52,436 nt of DNA from JBBSMX01 sp038232935 (lineage in GTDB: Bacteria; Bacteroidota; Rhodothermia; Rhodothermales; JANQRZ01): assembly GCA_038232935.1 (NCBI GenBank), contig JBBSMX010000014.1, forward strand, positions 1-52,436, given 5' to 3'. Under the pieces are notes generated by a model that saw only the letters and a list, made by a program, of their open reading frames with translations, was not told where the DNA came from and made no database searches. Below are positions 39,409-48,565 of this stretch, in pieces. Position numbers and translations under genes: made by a program. Within the stretch, counting starts at the first letter, position 1; every line of letters starts with the position of its first letter.

Positions 39409-41256
39409 ATGAAGCTAGAGAACTCGCAACCCCAAGAGCGCAGCGGCCTCCGCCTGACCATCTTCGTCGGGGCCATCCTCCTCGTCATCGGCCTGCTCAC
39501 CGTCCGGCTCGTGCAGATGCAGTTGCTCGACCGCGTGCAGTACAGCGACGAGGCCCTGGCGAACTCCGTCGAGCAGAAGGTGGTCGGCCCAGCGCGTGGG
39601 CTGATCTACGATCGCAACGGGCTGCTCCTCGTGGACAACCAGCCGACGTACACGATCACGCTCACCCCGCGCTACTTCGAGCGGGAGAGCCTCGGGACGT
39701 TGGCCCGCCTCCTCGGCGTGAGCGACTCGCTCACCGAGGCGAAGTACCGCGAGATCGTGGCGTACTCGCCCTACAAGACCTCGATCCTGTTCAAGGAGGT
39801 GCCGTTCGACGCGTTTGCGCGTGTCAAGGAAGAGAGCTGGCAGCTTCCCGGTGTCGGCTTCGAGATCGGGCAGAAGCGCCGCTTCCACACCGACGCCCAC
39901 GCCTCTCATGCTCTCGGCTACGTCCGCGAGATCACCGAAAGCCAGCTCGATCAGATGAGGCAGCAGGGCTACAAGCTCGGCGACGTGATCGGGCAGGCGG
40001 GCGTCGAGAAGGCATACGAGACCGTGCTGCGCGGGCGACCCGGCCGCGACTTCGTGATGGTGAACGTGCACGGCATGGAGGTAGCGCCGTACCAGAAAGG
40101 GGTCGAAGACATCGCCCCGCAGAGCGGCTACGAGCTGCACCTCACCCTCGATGGTGGCGTGCAGGCCCTCGCCGAGAGCCTGATGGTGAACATGCGCGGC
40201 GGGGCCGTCGCCCTCGACGTGAACACCGGCGGCATCATCGCGATGGTGAGCGCCCCGGACTACGACCCGACGAAGTTCGCCGGCAAGCTGGACCAGGAGT
40301 TCGTGGACTACATCTACCGCAACAAGGCGAAGCCGCTCTTCAACCGGTCGACGCAGATGTACCAGCCGCCCGGCTCGACGTGGAAGCCGTTTATGGCGGC
40401 GGTGGCGCTCGAAGAGGGGATCATCACTGAGGACACGAAGCTCTACTGCCCCGGCGGCTACATGCTCGGCGGCCGGCTCTTCAAGTGCCACGGCGGTGCC
40501 CACGGCAACATCTCGGTGAAGGAGGCCATCCGCGTCTCGTGCAACACGTTCTTCTTCCGGCTGATGAACGACCGCATCAACGGCAAGCGGATGAACCTCG
40601 ATACCTTCAGCAACTGGGCGCACCGCTTCGGCTTCGGCACCCTCGCCCCGCTCGACTTCCCGGACCAGAGCCCCGGCCTGATCCCCGACTCGTCGTACTT
40701 CGACCGCGTCTTCCCCGCGGGCTGGGGGCCGGGCTACACGGTCAACCTCGGCATCGGGCAGGGCAACATGGGCGTGACGCCGCTCCAGCTCGCCCGCTAC
40801 GCCGCCGCCGTCTCCACCGACGGCAAGCTCGTCACCCCTCACCTCGTGGATTACCAGGTGGACACCGACACGGGCGAGATCCTCAAGCCCAACCACCGTG
40901 TCCGCCAGATCCCCATTTCGGAGAAGAACTTCGAGATTGTCAAGCGCGGGATGGAGCTGGTGGTGGAGGCAGGCACGGCGCGGCGCGCACAGATCGAGGG
41001 GATTCCGGTGGCCGGGAAGACCGGTACGGCCGAGAACCCGGCGGGCAAGGACCACTCCGTGTTCATCGCCTACGCCCCGGCCGACGATCCCAAGATCGCC
41101 GTCGGCGTCATCATCGAGAACGCCGGGTTCGGCTCGACCGCCGCCGCTCCGATCGCGAGCCTGATGATCGAGCAGTATCTCACCGGCCAAATCAAGCGCC
41201 CCGAACTCATCCGGTTCACCCAGTCCCAGCGCAGCGCGCCGATCGAGGAGAACTAG
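39409..41256 (+). CDS. mrdA: Penicillin-binding protein 2 (elongation transpeptidase)
   Basis: 615 residues. It has an N-terminal transmembrane anchor (~residues 18-38), the PBP dimerisation domain with RGLIYDRNGLLLVDN, and the transpeptidase with STWK (SxxK), SCN (SxN) and KTGTAEN (KTG). It cross-links lateral-wall peptidoglycan as partner of RodA, encoded next. The absence of mreBCD nearby is unremarkable. It is the first gene of the pair, behind a long upstream region. Confidence 0.96.
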   Translation: MKLENSQPQERSGLRLTIFVGAILLVIGLLTVRLVQMQLLDRVQYSDEALANSVEQKVVGPARGLIYDRNGLLLVDNQPTYTITLTPRYFERESLGTLARLLGVSDSLTEAKYREIVAYSPYKTSILFKEVPFDAFARVKEESWQLPGVGFEIGQKRRFHTDAHASHALGYVREITESQLDQMRQQGYKLGDVIGQAGVEKAYETVLRGRPGRDFVMVNVHGMEVAPYQKGVEDIAPQSGYELHLTLDGGVQALAESLMVNMRGGAVALDVNTGGIIAMVSAPDYDPTKFAGKLDQEFVDYIYRNKAKPLFNRSTQMYQPPGSTWKPFMAAVALEEGIITEDTKLYCPGGYMLGGRLFKCHGGAHGNISVKEAIRVSCNTFFFRLMNDRINGKRMNLDTFSNWAHRFGFGTLAPLDFPDQSPGLIPDSSYFDRVFPAGWGPGYTVNLGIGQGNMGVTPLQLARYAAAVSTDGKLVTPHLVDYQVDTDTGEILKPNHRVRQIPISEKNFEIVKRGMELVVEAGTARRAQIEGIPVAGKTGTAENPAGKDHSVFIAYAPADDPKIAVGVIIENAGFGSTAAAPIASLMIEQYLTGQIKRPELIRFTQSQRSAPIEEN

Positions 41257-41281
41257 TCCGTGGCCTCCAGGCCACCCCGTA

Positions 41282-41309
41282 GTAGGGGCGCAGCGGGCTG
41301 CGCCCCTAC
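41282..41309. repeat. GTAGGGGCG-type palindromic intergenic repeat (copy 3)
   Basis: GTAGGGGCGCAGC (41282-41294) and GCTGCGCCCCTAC (41297-41309), perfect 13-bp arms with a 2-nt centre, in the mrdA-mrdB gap. A smaller hairpin TGGCCT/AGGCCA lies just before it (41260-41273). No T-tract. Confidence 0.9.
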
Positions 41310-41332
41310 GCCATGCCCAAGCGTGAAGCTGA

Positions 41333-42601
41333 ATGAACCGTGTCTGGTACAAACACATCGACTGGACCGTCCTGCTGGCGTGGGCCGCGCTCGTATCCAT
41401 CGGCCTGACTGCGATCTATAGCTCCACGCATGGTCCGGCGGCTGAGTTTCTGCTGGAGTCAGTGCAGCGAAACTTCGACCGACAGCTCATGTGGTTCGGC
41501 GTCTCGTTCGTGATGATGGTGGTGATCCTCCTGATTCCGGCGCGCGTCATCGAAAAGAGTGCCTACCCCGTCTACCTCGCCGTCCTCGGGTTGCTCGTGG
41601 CGACGCTCCTCTTCGGTCGCGTGGTGAACGGGGCGAAGGCGTGGCTCTACATCGGCCCCTTCGGGTTGCAGGTCGGTGAGCTCGCGAAGGTCGGGACGTT
41701 GCTGGCGGTGGCGAAGTTCATGGCCTCGCCGGAGGCGCGCTCCGGCCGGCTCCGCTACGCGCTTGTCGCGATTGCCATCCTGCTCGTGCCGGCCGTCATC
41801 ATCGTCCTCCAGAACGACACGGGGACGGCGCTCGTCTTCGTCGCCGCGATCCCGGTGGTGCTGTTCTGGGGCGGCGTGCCGCTGCCGCTGATGGCGCTGC
41901 TCGTCTCGCCCGTGGTGGCGGGCTACCTCGCCGTCTTCCAGAACCCGGACTTCCCGACGTACGCCCTCATCTTCGCCCTTCTGTTCACCGCCGCGATGCT
42001 CGTGATGACGCGCGACAAGTGGATGACGTCGTCGGCGCTCGCCTTTACGGTAGGCACCGCGGTTGCCGTGTGGATCGGGCTGGTAAAGGTTCTTCAGCCC
42101 CACCAGATCGACCGCATCGTGGCGTTCACGAACCCGGAGGCATTCCGGCTCACGACCGGCTTCCACGTGATCCAGTCGAAGGCGGCCGTCGGATCGGGCG
42201 GGCTGTTCGGGAAGGGGTTTATGCAGGGGACGCAGACGCAGCTCGCCTTCATCCCCGAGCAGTCCACGGACTTCGTTTTCACCATCATCGGCGAGGAGTG
42301 GGGCTTCCTCGGGGCGATGGTGCTGCTGGGGATCTTCGGCTACCTGCTGATCAGGCTCTCGAGTCTGGGGAGCTGGGCGGCGCACCCGTTCCCGAAGGTG
42401 TTCGCCGCCGGGTCCGCCGGCATCTTCCTGACCCACCTGCTGATCAACCTGGGGATGACGATCGGTTTGATGCCGGTGATCGGGATCCCGCTGCCGCTGG
42501 TCTCGTACGGCGGCTCGGCCCTTCTGGCGAACACGGCGCTCATCGCGATTGCCGTGAACCTCTACGCCCGCCGCGACGAGTTCTCGATCTATAGAGCTTA
42601 A
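41333..42601 (+). CDS. mrdB: Rod shape-determining peptidoglycan polymerase RodA
   Basis: 422 residues with about 10 membrane helices, SEDS family. Landmarks are SSTHGPAAEF near helix 2, the IVLQNDTGTALVF block with the Asp needed for glycosyltransfer, KAAVGSGGLFGKGFMQGTQ in the large periplasmic loop, FIPEQSTDFVFTIIGEEWGF, and GIPLPLVSYGGSALL near the end. FtsW would look similar, but pairing with PBP2 supports RodA. Its TAA is followed one base later by an inverted repeat. Confidence 0.95.
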   Translation: MNRVWYKHIDWTVLLAWAALVSIGLTAIYSSTHGPAAEFLLESVQRNFDRQLMWFGVSFVMMVVILLIPARVIEKSAYPVYLAVLGLLVATLLFGRVVNGAKAWLYIGPFGLQVGELAKVGTLLAVAKFMASPEARSGRLRYALVAIAILLVPAVIIVLQNDTGTALVFVAAIPVVLFWGGVPLPLMALLVSPVVAGYLAVFQNPDFPTYALIFALLFTAAMLVMTRDKWMTSSALAFTVGTAVAVWIGLVKVLQPHQIDRIVAFTNPEAFRLTTGFHVIQSKAAVGSGGLFGKGFMQGTQTQLAFIPEQSTDFVFTIIGEEWGFLGAMVLLGIFGYLLIRLSSLGSWAAHPFPKVFAAGSAGIFLTHLLINLGMTIGLMPVIGIPLPLVSYGGSALLANTALIAIAVNLYARRDEFSIYRA

Positions 42602-42602
42602 A

Positions 42603-42655
42603 ACGTACCTCGTAAAACGTGAGGGTGCCTGCAGCACACGTTTTACGAGGTACGT
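42603..42655. terminator. 19-bp perfect inverted repeat between convergent mrdB and a lipoprotein gene
   Basis: ACGTACCTCGTAAAACGTG (42603-42621) and its exact complement (42637-42655), 15-nt loop. It fills the entire gap between the two convergent stop codons. It could act as a bidirectional terminator, and its AACGT/CGTAAAACG words resemble a repeat family rather than a GC-stem terminator. Confidence 0.8.
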
Positions 42656-42656
42656 C

Positions 42657-43112
42657 TTATTCCCTTTCGTATACGGTGCGGCGGCCACGCGGGTCGGTGA
42701 CGACGATCCGACCGTCGCTTCGGACGGTGATGGTGGCCTCGCCGGGGAGGCCATCGAAGGCGATTTTGTCGCTGGTGATGCGACCCTCGAAGCTCTGGCG
42801 ACCGACGTCGGCGCGGTGGTCTTCGCCGGTGAGGGAGACCAGGCCGCGCGGGTTCACGATGAGCGTCTCGATGAGCATCCCGCTCCGGAGGTCATTGTCC
42901 ACGTCGGGCTCGTCGAGCGCGCCCATGGCGTGCCACACGCCGAGGAGGGAGACGCCGTCTACGAGCACGTCACGCTCGACGATCTCGCCGCGTTTCATCG
43001 GGTCGCCGCCACCGCTGGGCTTCCCGGTCGCGGTCCCCGTGTGGGAAGCGGGCGCGCAGCCGGGCATCAGGGCGACGGTGAGGAGCAGGACGAGCGGAGA
43101 GAGGACGCGCAT
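42657..43112 (-). CDS. Small hypothetical lipoprotein
   Basis: 151 residues. The lipobox is ALMPGC (Cys ~19), followed by a Ser/Gly/Thr-rich linker to residue ~36. The globular part has MKRGEIVERDVLVDGVSLLG, a beta-rich pattern with IVNPRGLVSLTG, ITSDKIAFDGLPGE and VRSDGRIVVTDPRGRR. I do not recognise the family. It is convergent with mrdB and stands alone. The N-terminus with its signal supports the ATG at 43112. Confidence 0.78.
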   Translation of the reverse strand: MRVLSPLVLLLTVALMPGCAPASHTGTATGKPSGGGDPMKRGEIVERDVLVDGVSLLGVWHAMGALDEPDVDNDLRSGMLIETLIVNPRGLVSLTGEDHRADVGRQSFEGRITSDKIAFDGLPGEATITVRSDGRIVVTDPRGRRTVYERE

Positions 43113-43449
43113 GGCGGGAGGGGGTGGGTAGAACCGTCGAACGGCGGTGATGGCGGCGGCGGTTCCACGGCCAAGCTGCTGTGAGTCCCTGGGCGACGAG
43201 CAGGGGCAGCGCGCTTTCGCAAGCGGAGAGGAGAGGTGAAAGAGGAGAGGAGAGGTGAAAGATAGAGGCTCTGAGCTCGGTATCGGTTCGGCCTAAAAGC
43301 GCATGCCGAATCGGTCAAAGAACAAAGGGACGAGAATGATCCAATGAGTTATACTCCACACAGTATGTGTTAGGTGTCCCGCTCGTCAATCGAAGCATTC
43401 GCTCCTCTCCCCCTGCTCCTCCCGTTCTAGGCTACCAAGCCGTTCCGCC
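43113..43449. other. Intergenic region with 19-bp tandem repeat
   Basis: No gene in 337 bp. Two perfect tandem copies of GGAGAGGAGAGGTGAAAGA lie at 43225-43243 and 43244-43262. The stretch 43300-43400 is the AT-richest in the neighbourhood (AATGAGTTATACTCCACACA near 43345) and may carry the promoter of the small gene that follows. Confidence 0.6.
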
Positions 43450-43698
43450 GTGCCTCACGACGCACCCTCCCGCACATACAAAGGGTTTGATGTGCGCATC
43501 GTATCCCGAAACGCAATGTACTTCGGCTACGAGATCCAAAACCGTAGCGGTATCCCCATTCACTCGCCCAGAAGCTTTGCCACCGAGCAAGCCGCTTTCG
43601 CTGCTGCGTGTGCTTTCGTGGATGAGGTAGACCGTCGCGTGGGTCTCGGACCGTATGACAAGTCGGACGGAGAGTCCGGTGCAGGTCCCATGGGATGA
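43450..43698 (+). CDS. Small hypothetical protein
   Basis: 82 residues from a GTG start at 43450. The core YKGFDVRIVSRNAMYFGYEI followed by FATEQAAFAAACAFVDEVDR reads like a compact alpha/beta protein and has normal composition, unlike the shadow frames around it. No family is recognised. There is no signal peptide. Lower GC in this 250-bp stretch than in flanking genes. The gene is single, between a lipoprotein gene and argS; it may be a recent arrival. Confidence 0.6.
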   Translation: MPHDAPSRTYKGFDVRIVSRNAMYFGYEIQNRSGIPIHSPRSFATEQAAFAAACAFVDEVDRRVGLGPYDKSDGESGAGPMG

Positions 43699-43830
43699 CG
43701 CCGAGTAGAAGCAGTGCCCCCGGCAGCAGGGTCGAATTCACCGAATTATGCGTGGCAGCGGCAGCAGGAGCGTCGAACCGCTTCGGCGGGCGTGCCTATC
43801 ATGGGCACCCCCCATCGCCCGCCGCTCCGC

Positions 43831-45570
43831 ATGAAAGCCTATCTTGCCCGGCAGCTTCGCCACGCCCTCCGCAGCTTCCCCGGCCTGCCCGACGACTTCG
43901 ACCCGGCAACGTTCGACTTCGAGTTTCAGACGCCTGCGCGGCCCGAGCACGGTGACCTCGCGACGAACGCGGCGCTCCAACTCGCCCGCCCACTGAAGCG
44001 CAACCCACGGCAGATCGCCGACGCGCTCGTGGCCGCGCTCGACACCGATCCCGAGCGCGTCGCAGGGGTGGAGATCGCGGGGCCGGGCTTCATCAACTTC
44101 CGCTTCGCCGACGCCTACCTGACGCAGGGCGTCGCCGAGATTCTGGCGCAGGGCGCGGGCTTCGGCCGGACCGACGCGGGCGCGGGGCGCACCGCCATCG
44201 TCGAGTTCGTGTCGGCCAACCCGACGGGGCCGCTGACGGTCGGGCACGGGCGGAACGCCGTGCTCGGCGACACGATCGCGAACCTGCTGGACTGGACGGG
44301 TTACGACGTCACGCGCGAGTACTACTTCAACGACGCCGGCCGGCAGATGCGCATCCTCGGCGAGAGCGTCCGCGCTCGCTACCAAGCCCTCGTCGATCCC
44401 AATGTGCCGACGAAGCAGATCGGCACCGGCGACGGGGCGGTGACGGTGCCGCAGACGTTCCCCGAAGACGGTTACCTCGGCGATTACATCACGGACATCG
44501 CGCGCGGACTCTACGACGAGCACGGCGACGGCCTCATGACGGCCGTCGATTCCGACGACACGGGGCCGTTCCAGCAGGCCGCGCAGGATGCCATTTTCGC
44601 CGACATCGAAGCGACGATGCACCGGCTCGGCATCGAGATGGACACGTACTTCAACGAGCGCTCGCTCTACGACTCCGACGCCATCTGGAACGTCGTCGAG
44701 CAACTCCGTGCGCGGGACCTAGCGTACGACCGGGACGGGGCCGTCTGGTTTCGGACGGGTCGGCTCGGCAAAACCGTCACCACGAAGGAGAGCGGGGAGG
44801 AGGAGGCCAAAGACGAGGTGCTCGTCAAGTCCTCCGGCGAGCCGACGTACCGCCTGCCGGACATTGCCTACCACCTCGAAAAGCTCGGCCGCGGCTTCGA
44901 CCGAGTCGTGGACGTCTTCGGTGCCGACCACATCGCGACGTACCCGGACGTGCTGCGCGGCGTCGAGGCGCTCGGCGGCGACGCGTCGAAGATCGAGGTG
45001 GTGATCTACCAGTTCGTGACGCTCGTGCGCGGCGGCGAGCCGGTGAAGATGAGCACGCGCAAGGCCAACTTCGTCACACTCGATGAGCTGATGGACGAGG
45101 TGGGGCCGGACGTGGTCCGCTTCTTCTTCCTCATGCTCAGCCCCGGCACCCACCTCGGCTTCGACCTCGACCTCGCCAAAGAGGCGGGGGAGAAGAACCC
45201 GGTGTTCTACCTCCAGTACGCCCACGCCCGCATCCGTTCCATCGAGCGGAAGGCGGAGGAGGTCGGCGTCGAGACGACAGACAGCCCGGACTGGAGCCTG
45301 CTCGCGCACGAGAGCGAGACGGCGCTGATGAAGGAGCTGCTCCGGTTTCCGGACCAGATCGCGTCGGCGGCGGAGGCGAAAGAACCGCATCGGGTGGCGA
45401 CCTACCTCCGCGACGTGGCGACGGCGTTCAACGGCTTCTATCGGGACTGCCACATCGTCGGCGAGGGACCGGTGCTCGCGGCGGCGCGGCTCGCTCTCGC
45501 CCGCGCCGCGCGGACCGTGCTCGGCAACGGGCTCGCCGTGCTCGGCATCACCGCCCCGGAGCAGATGTAG
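43831..45570 (+). CDS. argS: Arginine-tRNA ligase
   Basis: 579 residues from the ATG at 43831 (another ATG at 43801 is possible). It has an N-terminal additional domain (MKAYLARQLRHALRS), the class I HIGH-type motif in NPTGPLTVGHGRNAV, the KMSKS-type motif VKMSTRKAN, and a C-terminal DALR anticodon-binding domain (HRVATYLRDVATAFNGFY). It charges tRNA-Arg. The TAG stop (45568-45570) lies in the left arm of a palindromic repeat. Confidence 0.96.
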   Translation: MKAYLARQLRHALRSFPGLPDDFDPATFDFEFQTPARPEHGDLATNAALQLARPLKRNPRQIADALVAALDTDPERVAGVEIAGPGFINFRFADAYLTQGVAEILAQGAGFGRTDAGAGRTAIVEFVSANPTGPLTVGHGRNAVLGDTIANLLDWTGYDVTREYYFNDAGRQMRILGESVRARYQALVDPNVPTKQIGTGDGAVTVPQTFPEDGYLGDYITDIARGLYDEHGDGLMTAVDSDDTGPFQQAAQDAIFADIEATMHRLGIEMDTYFNERSLYDSDAIWNVVEQLRARDLAYDRDGAVWFRTGRLGKTVTTKESGEEEAKDEVLVKSSGEPTYRLPDIAYHLEKLGRGFDRVVDVFGADHIATYPDVLRGVEALGGDASKIEVVIYQFVTLVRGGEPVKMSTRKANFVTLDELMDEVGPDVVRFFFLMLSPGTHLGFDLDLAKEAGEKNPVFYLQYAHARIRSIERKAEEVGVETTDSPDWSLLAHESETALMKELLRFPDQIASAAEAKEPHRVATYLRDVATAFNGFYRDCHIVGEGPVLAAARLALARAARTVLGNGLAVLGITAPEQM

Positions 45571-45643
45571 GGGCACCCCTCGTGGGCGCCTCTGCCCGGC
45601 CCACCGCATTTCCGAACAGGGCGACCACGAGGGTCGCCCCTAC
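45567..45643. repeat. GTAGGGGC-type palindromic intergenic repeat (copy 4, long form)
   Basis: The left arm at 45567-45590 starts GTAGGGGCACCCCTCGTGG; the right arm at 45618-45643 ends GAGGGTCGCCCCTAC. About 24 bp pair with three mismatches around a ~27-nt loop. The TAG of the left arm is the argS stop, and the right arm ends 10 bp before the pheA ATG. Confidence 0.85.
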
Positions 45644-45653
45644 GCCACAAACC

Positions 45654-46511
45654 ATGACCATCGTTTATCAGGGCGAGCCCGGCGCGTACAGCGAATCCGC
45701 AGCCCAGGCCTACGCACAGAGCCTGCCCCGCTCCAGCGGGGACGCCCGCACCTCGGGCCGGCCGACGTTCCGGCGCGTGTTCGAGGCGGTGGCGGCGGGT
45801 GAAGCGGAGCGCGGCGTGGTCCCGGTCGAGAACAGCATCGGCGGGAGTATTGCGGCGGTGCTGGACCTGCTGCTGGAATACGACGGGCTCCGCATCGTGG
45901 GCGAGCGGTGGCGGCGGATCGAGCACGCCCTCCTCGCGCTGGAAGGGACGACGCTGGAGGACGTGCGCGAGGTGCGGTCGCATCCGCAGGCGCTCGCGCA
46001 GTGCGAGGCCTCGCTCCGCAAGCGGCTGCCGGAGGCCGAACTCGTCGAGGCATTCGACACGGCCGGCGCGGCACGGCAGATCGCGCAGGACAAGCTGCAA
46101 GGCGTCGCCGCGATTGCGAGCCTCCACGCGGCGGATCTCTACGGGCTGTCCGTGCTGGCCGAACACGTCGAAAGCGACCGGGCGAATGTGACGCGCTTCC
46201 TCGTGATCGCGCCGGACGATGCGAAGCCGCAGCGAGCGGAGGCCATGAAGACGACGCTCGCCCTCACGCCGGGCCTCGCCGTGCCCAACGCCCTCTTCCG
46301 CAGCCTGACCGCGTTCGTCGGGCGGCGGCTCCGGGTGTGGAAGGTGGAGCCGCGCCCGCGCTTAGGCACGCCGGGGGCGTACCGCTATCTCGTGGACGTC
46401 GAGGGGTCCGCCGACACCGACCCGCTGGCGTCCGCCCTCGCCGACCTCCCCGCGCTCAACGACGGTGTGCGCGTGCTCGGGTCGTACCCCGCCGGGGAGA
46501 TGCCGGGCTGA
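45654..46511 (+). CDS. pheA: Prephenate dehydratase
   Basis: 285 residues, a monofunctional PDT with a C-terminal ACT domain. Landmarks are YQGEPGAYSESAA at the N-terminus, VVPVENSIGGSIAAVLDLL, the catalytic TRF motif in NVTRFLVI, then the ACT domain (~200-285) with EPRPRLGTPGAYRYLVDVEG, where the usual ESRP allosteric motif reads EPRP. It converts prephenate to phenylpyruvate in phenylalanine synthesis. The ATG at 45654 comes right after a palindromic repeat; the longer frame upstream passes through that repeat and is not used. Confidence 0.93.
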   Translation: MTIVYQGEPGAYSESAAQAYAQSLPRSSGDARTSGRPTFRRVFEAVAAGEAERGVVPVENSIGGSIAAVLDLLLEYDGLRIVGERWRRIEHALLALEGTTLEDVREVRSHPQALAQCEASLRKRLPEAELVEAFDTAGAARQIAQDKLQGVAAIASLHAADLYGLSVLAEHVESDRANVTRFLVIAPDDAKPQRAEAMKTTLALTPGLAVPNALFRSLTAFVGRRLRVWKVEPRPRLGTPGAYRYLVDVEGSADTDPLASALADLPALNDGVRVLGSYPAGEMPG

Positions 46512-46638
46512 AGCGGGACCCCCTGCCCCGTTCGCCTCGCGCTGTCGCACTCCAGCTCACGCGGCTGTCCCCCTCGTCGAGGGGAGCTGCGCTGCGTATC
46601 TTCCATCACCCGCTCTGCCCATCTCCCCACCGCCTCCC

Positions 46639-47520
46639 GTGCCGATCAGCTACACCGTCCGCGAAGGGCTCGCCGGGTTCCGGCGGGCGAAGTTCGCCGC
46701 CTTTACGGCCACGAGCGCCCTCACCGTCGCCCTCGTGCTCATCGCCGTCTTCGGGCTTCTCGCGTGGCAGGGGGCGCAGGTGACGCGCTGGCTCAAGCAG
46801 CGCATCGGCGAGGTGCAGGTCTTCGTCTCGAGCGCGGCCGATCCGCAGGCGACGAACGCGCTCCGGCTCCGGCTCGAAGCCACGTCCGGCGTAGACGCCG
46901 TCGCGTTCATCTCGCGCGAGCAGGCCGCCGACGAGTTCCGCAGCGAGTTCGGCGACGAAGCCGGTGCCCTCCCCGACGCCGATTTCCTCCCCGCCTCGTT
47001 CCGCATCCAGCTCAAACCGGAATACGCCAACGCCGACAGCCTCGAAGTGCTCGCCACGCGGTTCGCCGGGCTGAACCGCGTGGACGAGGTGATCTACAAC
47101 CAGCCGCTGCTGGCGAAGGTGCAGCGCAACCTCCGCGTCTTCACGCCCATCGCGCTCGGGCTCGGCTTCGTCGTCGTCGCCGCCGCCCTCTTCCTCGTCG
47201 GCAACACGGTCCGGCTGACGATCTACGCCCGGCGCATGCTGATCCGCACGATGAAGCTCGTCGGGGCGACCGACTCGTTCATCCGGCGGCCGTTCCTCGT
47301 GGAGGGGATGGCGCAGGGCGTCGTGGCGGGGCTCGTGGCGTGCGTGCTGGTGTGGCCGCTCTATGGCCTCTTCCTGCGCGCCGTGCCGCAGGCGCAGGGG
47401 TGGCCGGGCGGCTCGCCCCTCATTGTCATGCTCATCGTATTCGGCGCCGGCGTCGGGCTTGGATGGCTCGGCTCGTGGATGGCGGTGCGGCGGTTTATCA
47501 AAAACGTCCAGCTTTCGTAA
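46639..47520 (+). CDS. ftsX: Cell division protein FtsX
   Basis: 293 residues from the GTG at 46639, where the family sequence begins (VREGLAGFRRAKFAAF); the open frame extends further upstream without conserved sequence. Four transmembrane helices with an extracytoplasmic domain between the first two (EVQVFVSSAADPQA, EVIYNQPLLAKVQ) and the ABC-permease block LVGATDSFIRRPFLVEGM near the third. FtsX works with the ATPase FtsE to switch peptidoglycan hydrolases at division. ftsE is not adjacent, so its partner must be encoded elsewhere. Confidence 0.93.
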   Translation: MPISYTVREGLAGFRRAKFAAFTATSALTVALVLIAVFGLLAWQGAQVTRWLKQRIGEVQVFVSSAADPQATNALRLRLEATSGVDAVAFISREQAADEFRSEFGDEAGALPDADFLPASFRIQLKPEYANADSLEVLATRFAGLNRVDEVIYNQPLLAKVQRNLRVFTPIALGLGFVVVAAALFLVGNTVRLTIYARRMLIRTMKLVGATDSFIRRPFLVEGMAQGVVAGLVACVLVWPLYGLFLRAVPQAQGWPGGSPLIVMLIVFGAGVGLGWLGSWMAVRRFIKNVQLS

Positions 47521-47523
47521 CGG

Positions 47524-47571
47524 GGCTGTTGGCTTTTAGCTGGTAGCTCTTCTACCAGAGCGCGAACAGCC
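47524..47571. repeat. Nested palindromic repeat after ftsX
   Basis: GGCTGTT (47524-47530) pairs with AACAGCC (47565-47571), and inside it CTGGTAG (47540-47546) pairs with CTACCAG (47552-47558). Between ftsX and the next gene on the same strand. No T-run follows. Confidence 0.75.
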
Positions 47572-47601
47572 AAAGGCCAGCATCCAATAGCTCTTGTCCC
47601 C

Positions 47602-48498
47602 ATGCGCCCTGCTCTGCTCGGTCTCCTCGCACTCCTCGCGCTCTCTGCGTGTCGCTCCGGCGACGACGTCACGATGGGCGAGGAGGGAAAGCTCCAACTC
47701 GGCCGCGAGGAAGCCCGCACCGTGGTCGAGCGCACCGTCCGGCTCGAAGGCCGCACGCTCGTCCTCGACGCCGACGCCGGCTCCATCACCGTCGTGGGGA
47801 CGGGGGGCGAGGTGGCGCAGCTTCGGTTCGAGCAGGTCGCGCGCGGGGCTACGGCGGCGTCGGCACAAGAGCGGCTCGACCGGCTGACCATCGAGGAGGC
47901 AGGCGATGCAGAGATCTACCAGTACCTCCTGCGGGCGGGCGATGTCGAAGGCGCCCGTGTGAACGTCGAAGCCCGCGTGCCGGCGACGACGCCGCTCCAC
48001 GTCCGGTTGGAGCGCGGGGCCGTCCGGCTCTCGGGCACGGCAGGCAATGTGACGGTCGAGAACGAGAGCGGGCCGGTGGAGGCCGCTGGGCTCGCCGGTC
48101 CCCACGTGGAGCTTCGGACGGAGCTTGGCAACGTCGAGGCCGGTTTCGTCGTGCTCCCCGGCGAGGCCGTCGTGCGCCTGGAGACGGAGAACGGCAACAT
48201 CATTCTGATCCTTCCCGGCGAGTCGAGCGCCGATGTGGACGCCGAGACTCAGACGGGTTCGATCTCGGTGCAGGGCCTCACGTTCTCTAACCGTACCCTC
48301 GATCAGGACGGCGTGCAGCAGCGCTTCCGCGGCCGGCTTGGCCGGGGCGATGCCGAGGTGCACGCCACCACCGAAGTCGGCACGATCACGCTGAACGAGG
48401 GGCAGCGCCTCGAACTCGACGACCTCGACCTGTTCGATCCGGCAGCGGCCGACACGACCGTAGTTCCGCCCGGCGCTCCCGTCGCGCCGACACAGTAA
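47602..48498 (+). CDS. Lipoprotein with DUF4097-like beta-helix repeats
   Basis: 298 residues. The lipobox is LALSAC (Cys17). Residues ~40-260 are short beta-strands in the pattern of DUF4097/adhesin-like beta-solenoids: LDADAGSITVVGTGG, VRLERGAVRLSGTAGNVTVE, VELRTELGNVEAGF, VRLETENGNIILILPG and ATTEVGTITLNEG. The C-terminal ~30 residues are acidic and Pro-rich. Such proteins are thought to be surface-located, and their function is unknown. It is in the same direction as ftsX, but the gap between them is filled by a repeat. Confidence 0.83.
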   Translation: MRPALLGLLALLALSACRSGDDVTMGEEGKLQLGREEARTVVERTVRLEGRTLVLDADAGSITVVGTGGEVAQLRFEQVARGATAASAQERLDRLTIEEAGDAEIYQYLLRAGDVEGARVNVEARVPATTPLHVRLERGAVRLSGTAGNVTVENESGPVEAAGLAGPHVELRTELGNVEAGFVVLPGEAVVRLETENGNIILILPGESSADVDAETQTGSISVQGLTFSNRTLDQDGVQQRFRGRLGRGDAEVHATTEVGTITLNEGQRLELDDLDLFDPAAADTTVVPPGAPVAPTQ

Positions 48499-48565
48499 CG
48501 CAACCTGTGTCGCAGGATGAAAACCAGCACTCCTATTCAGGAAGCCAACCCCAATACAAAAAATA

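Noticed and set aside
39415..41400. A 661-codon reverse open frame over mrdA
   Set aside because: Antisense to a PBP2 with all catalytic motifs; composition is shadow-like.
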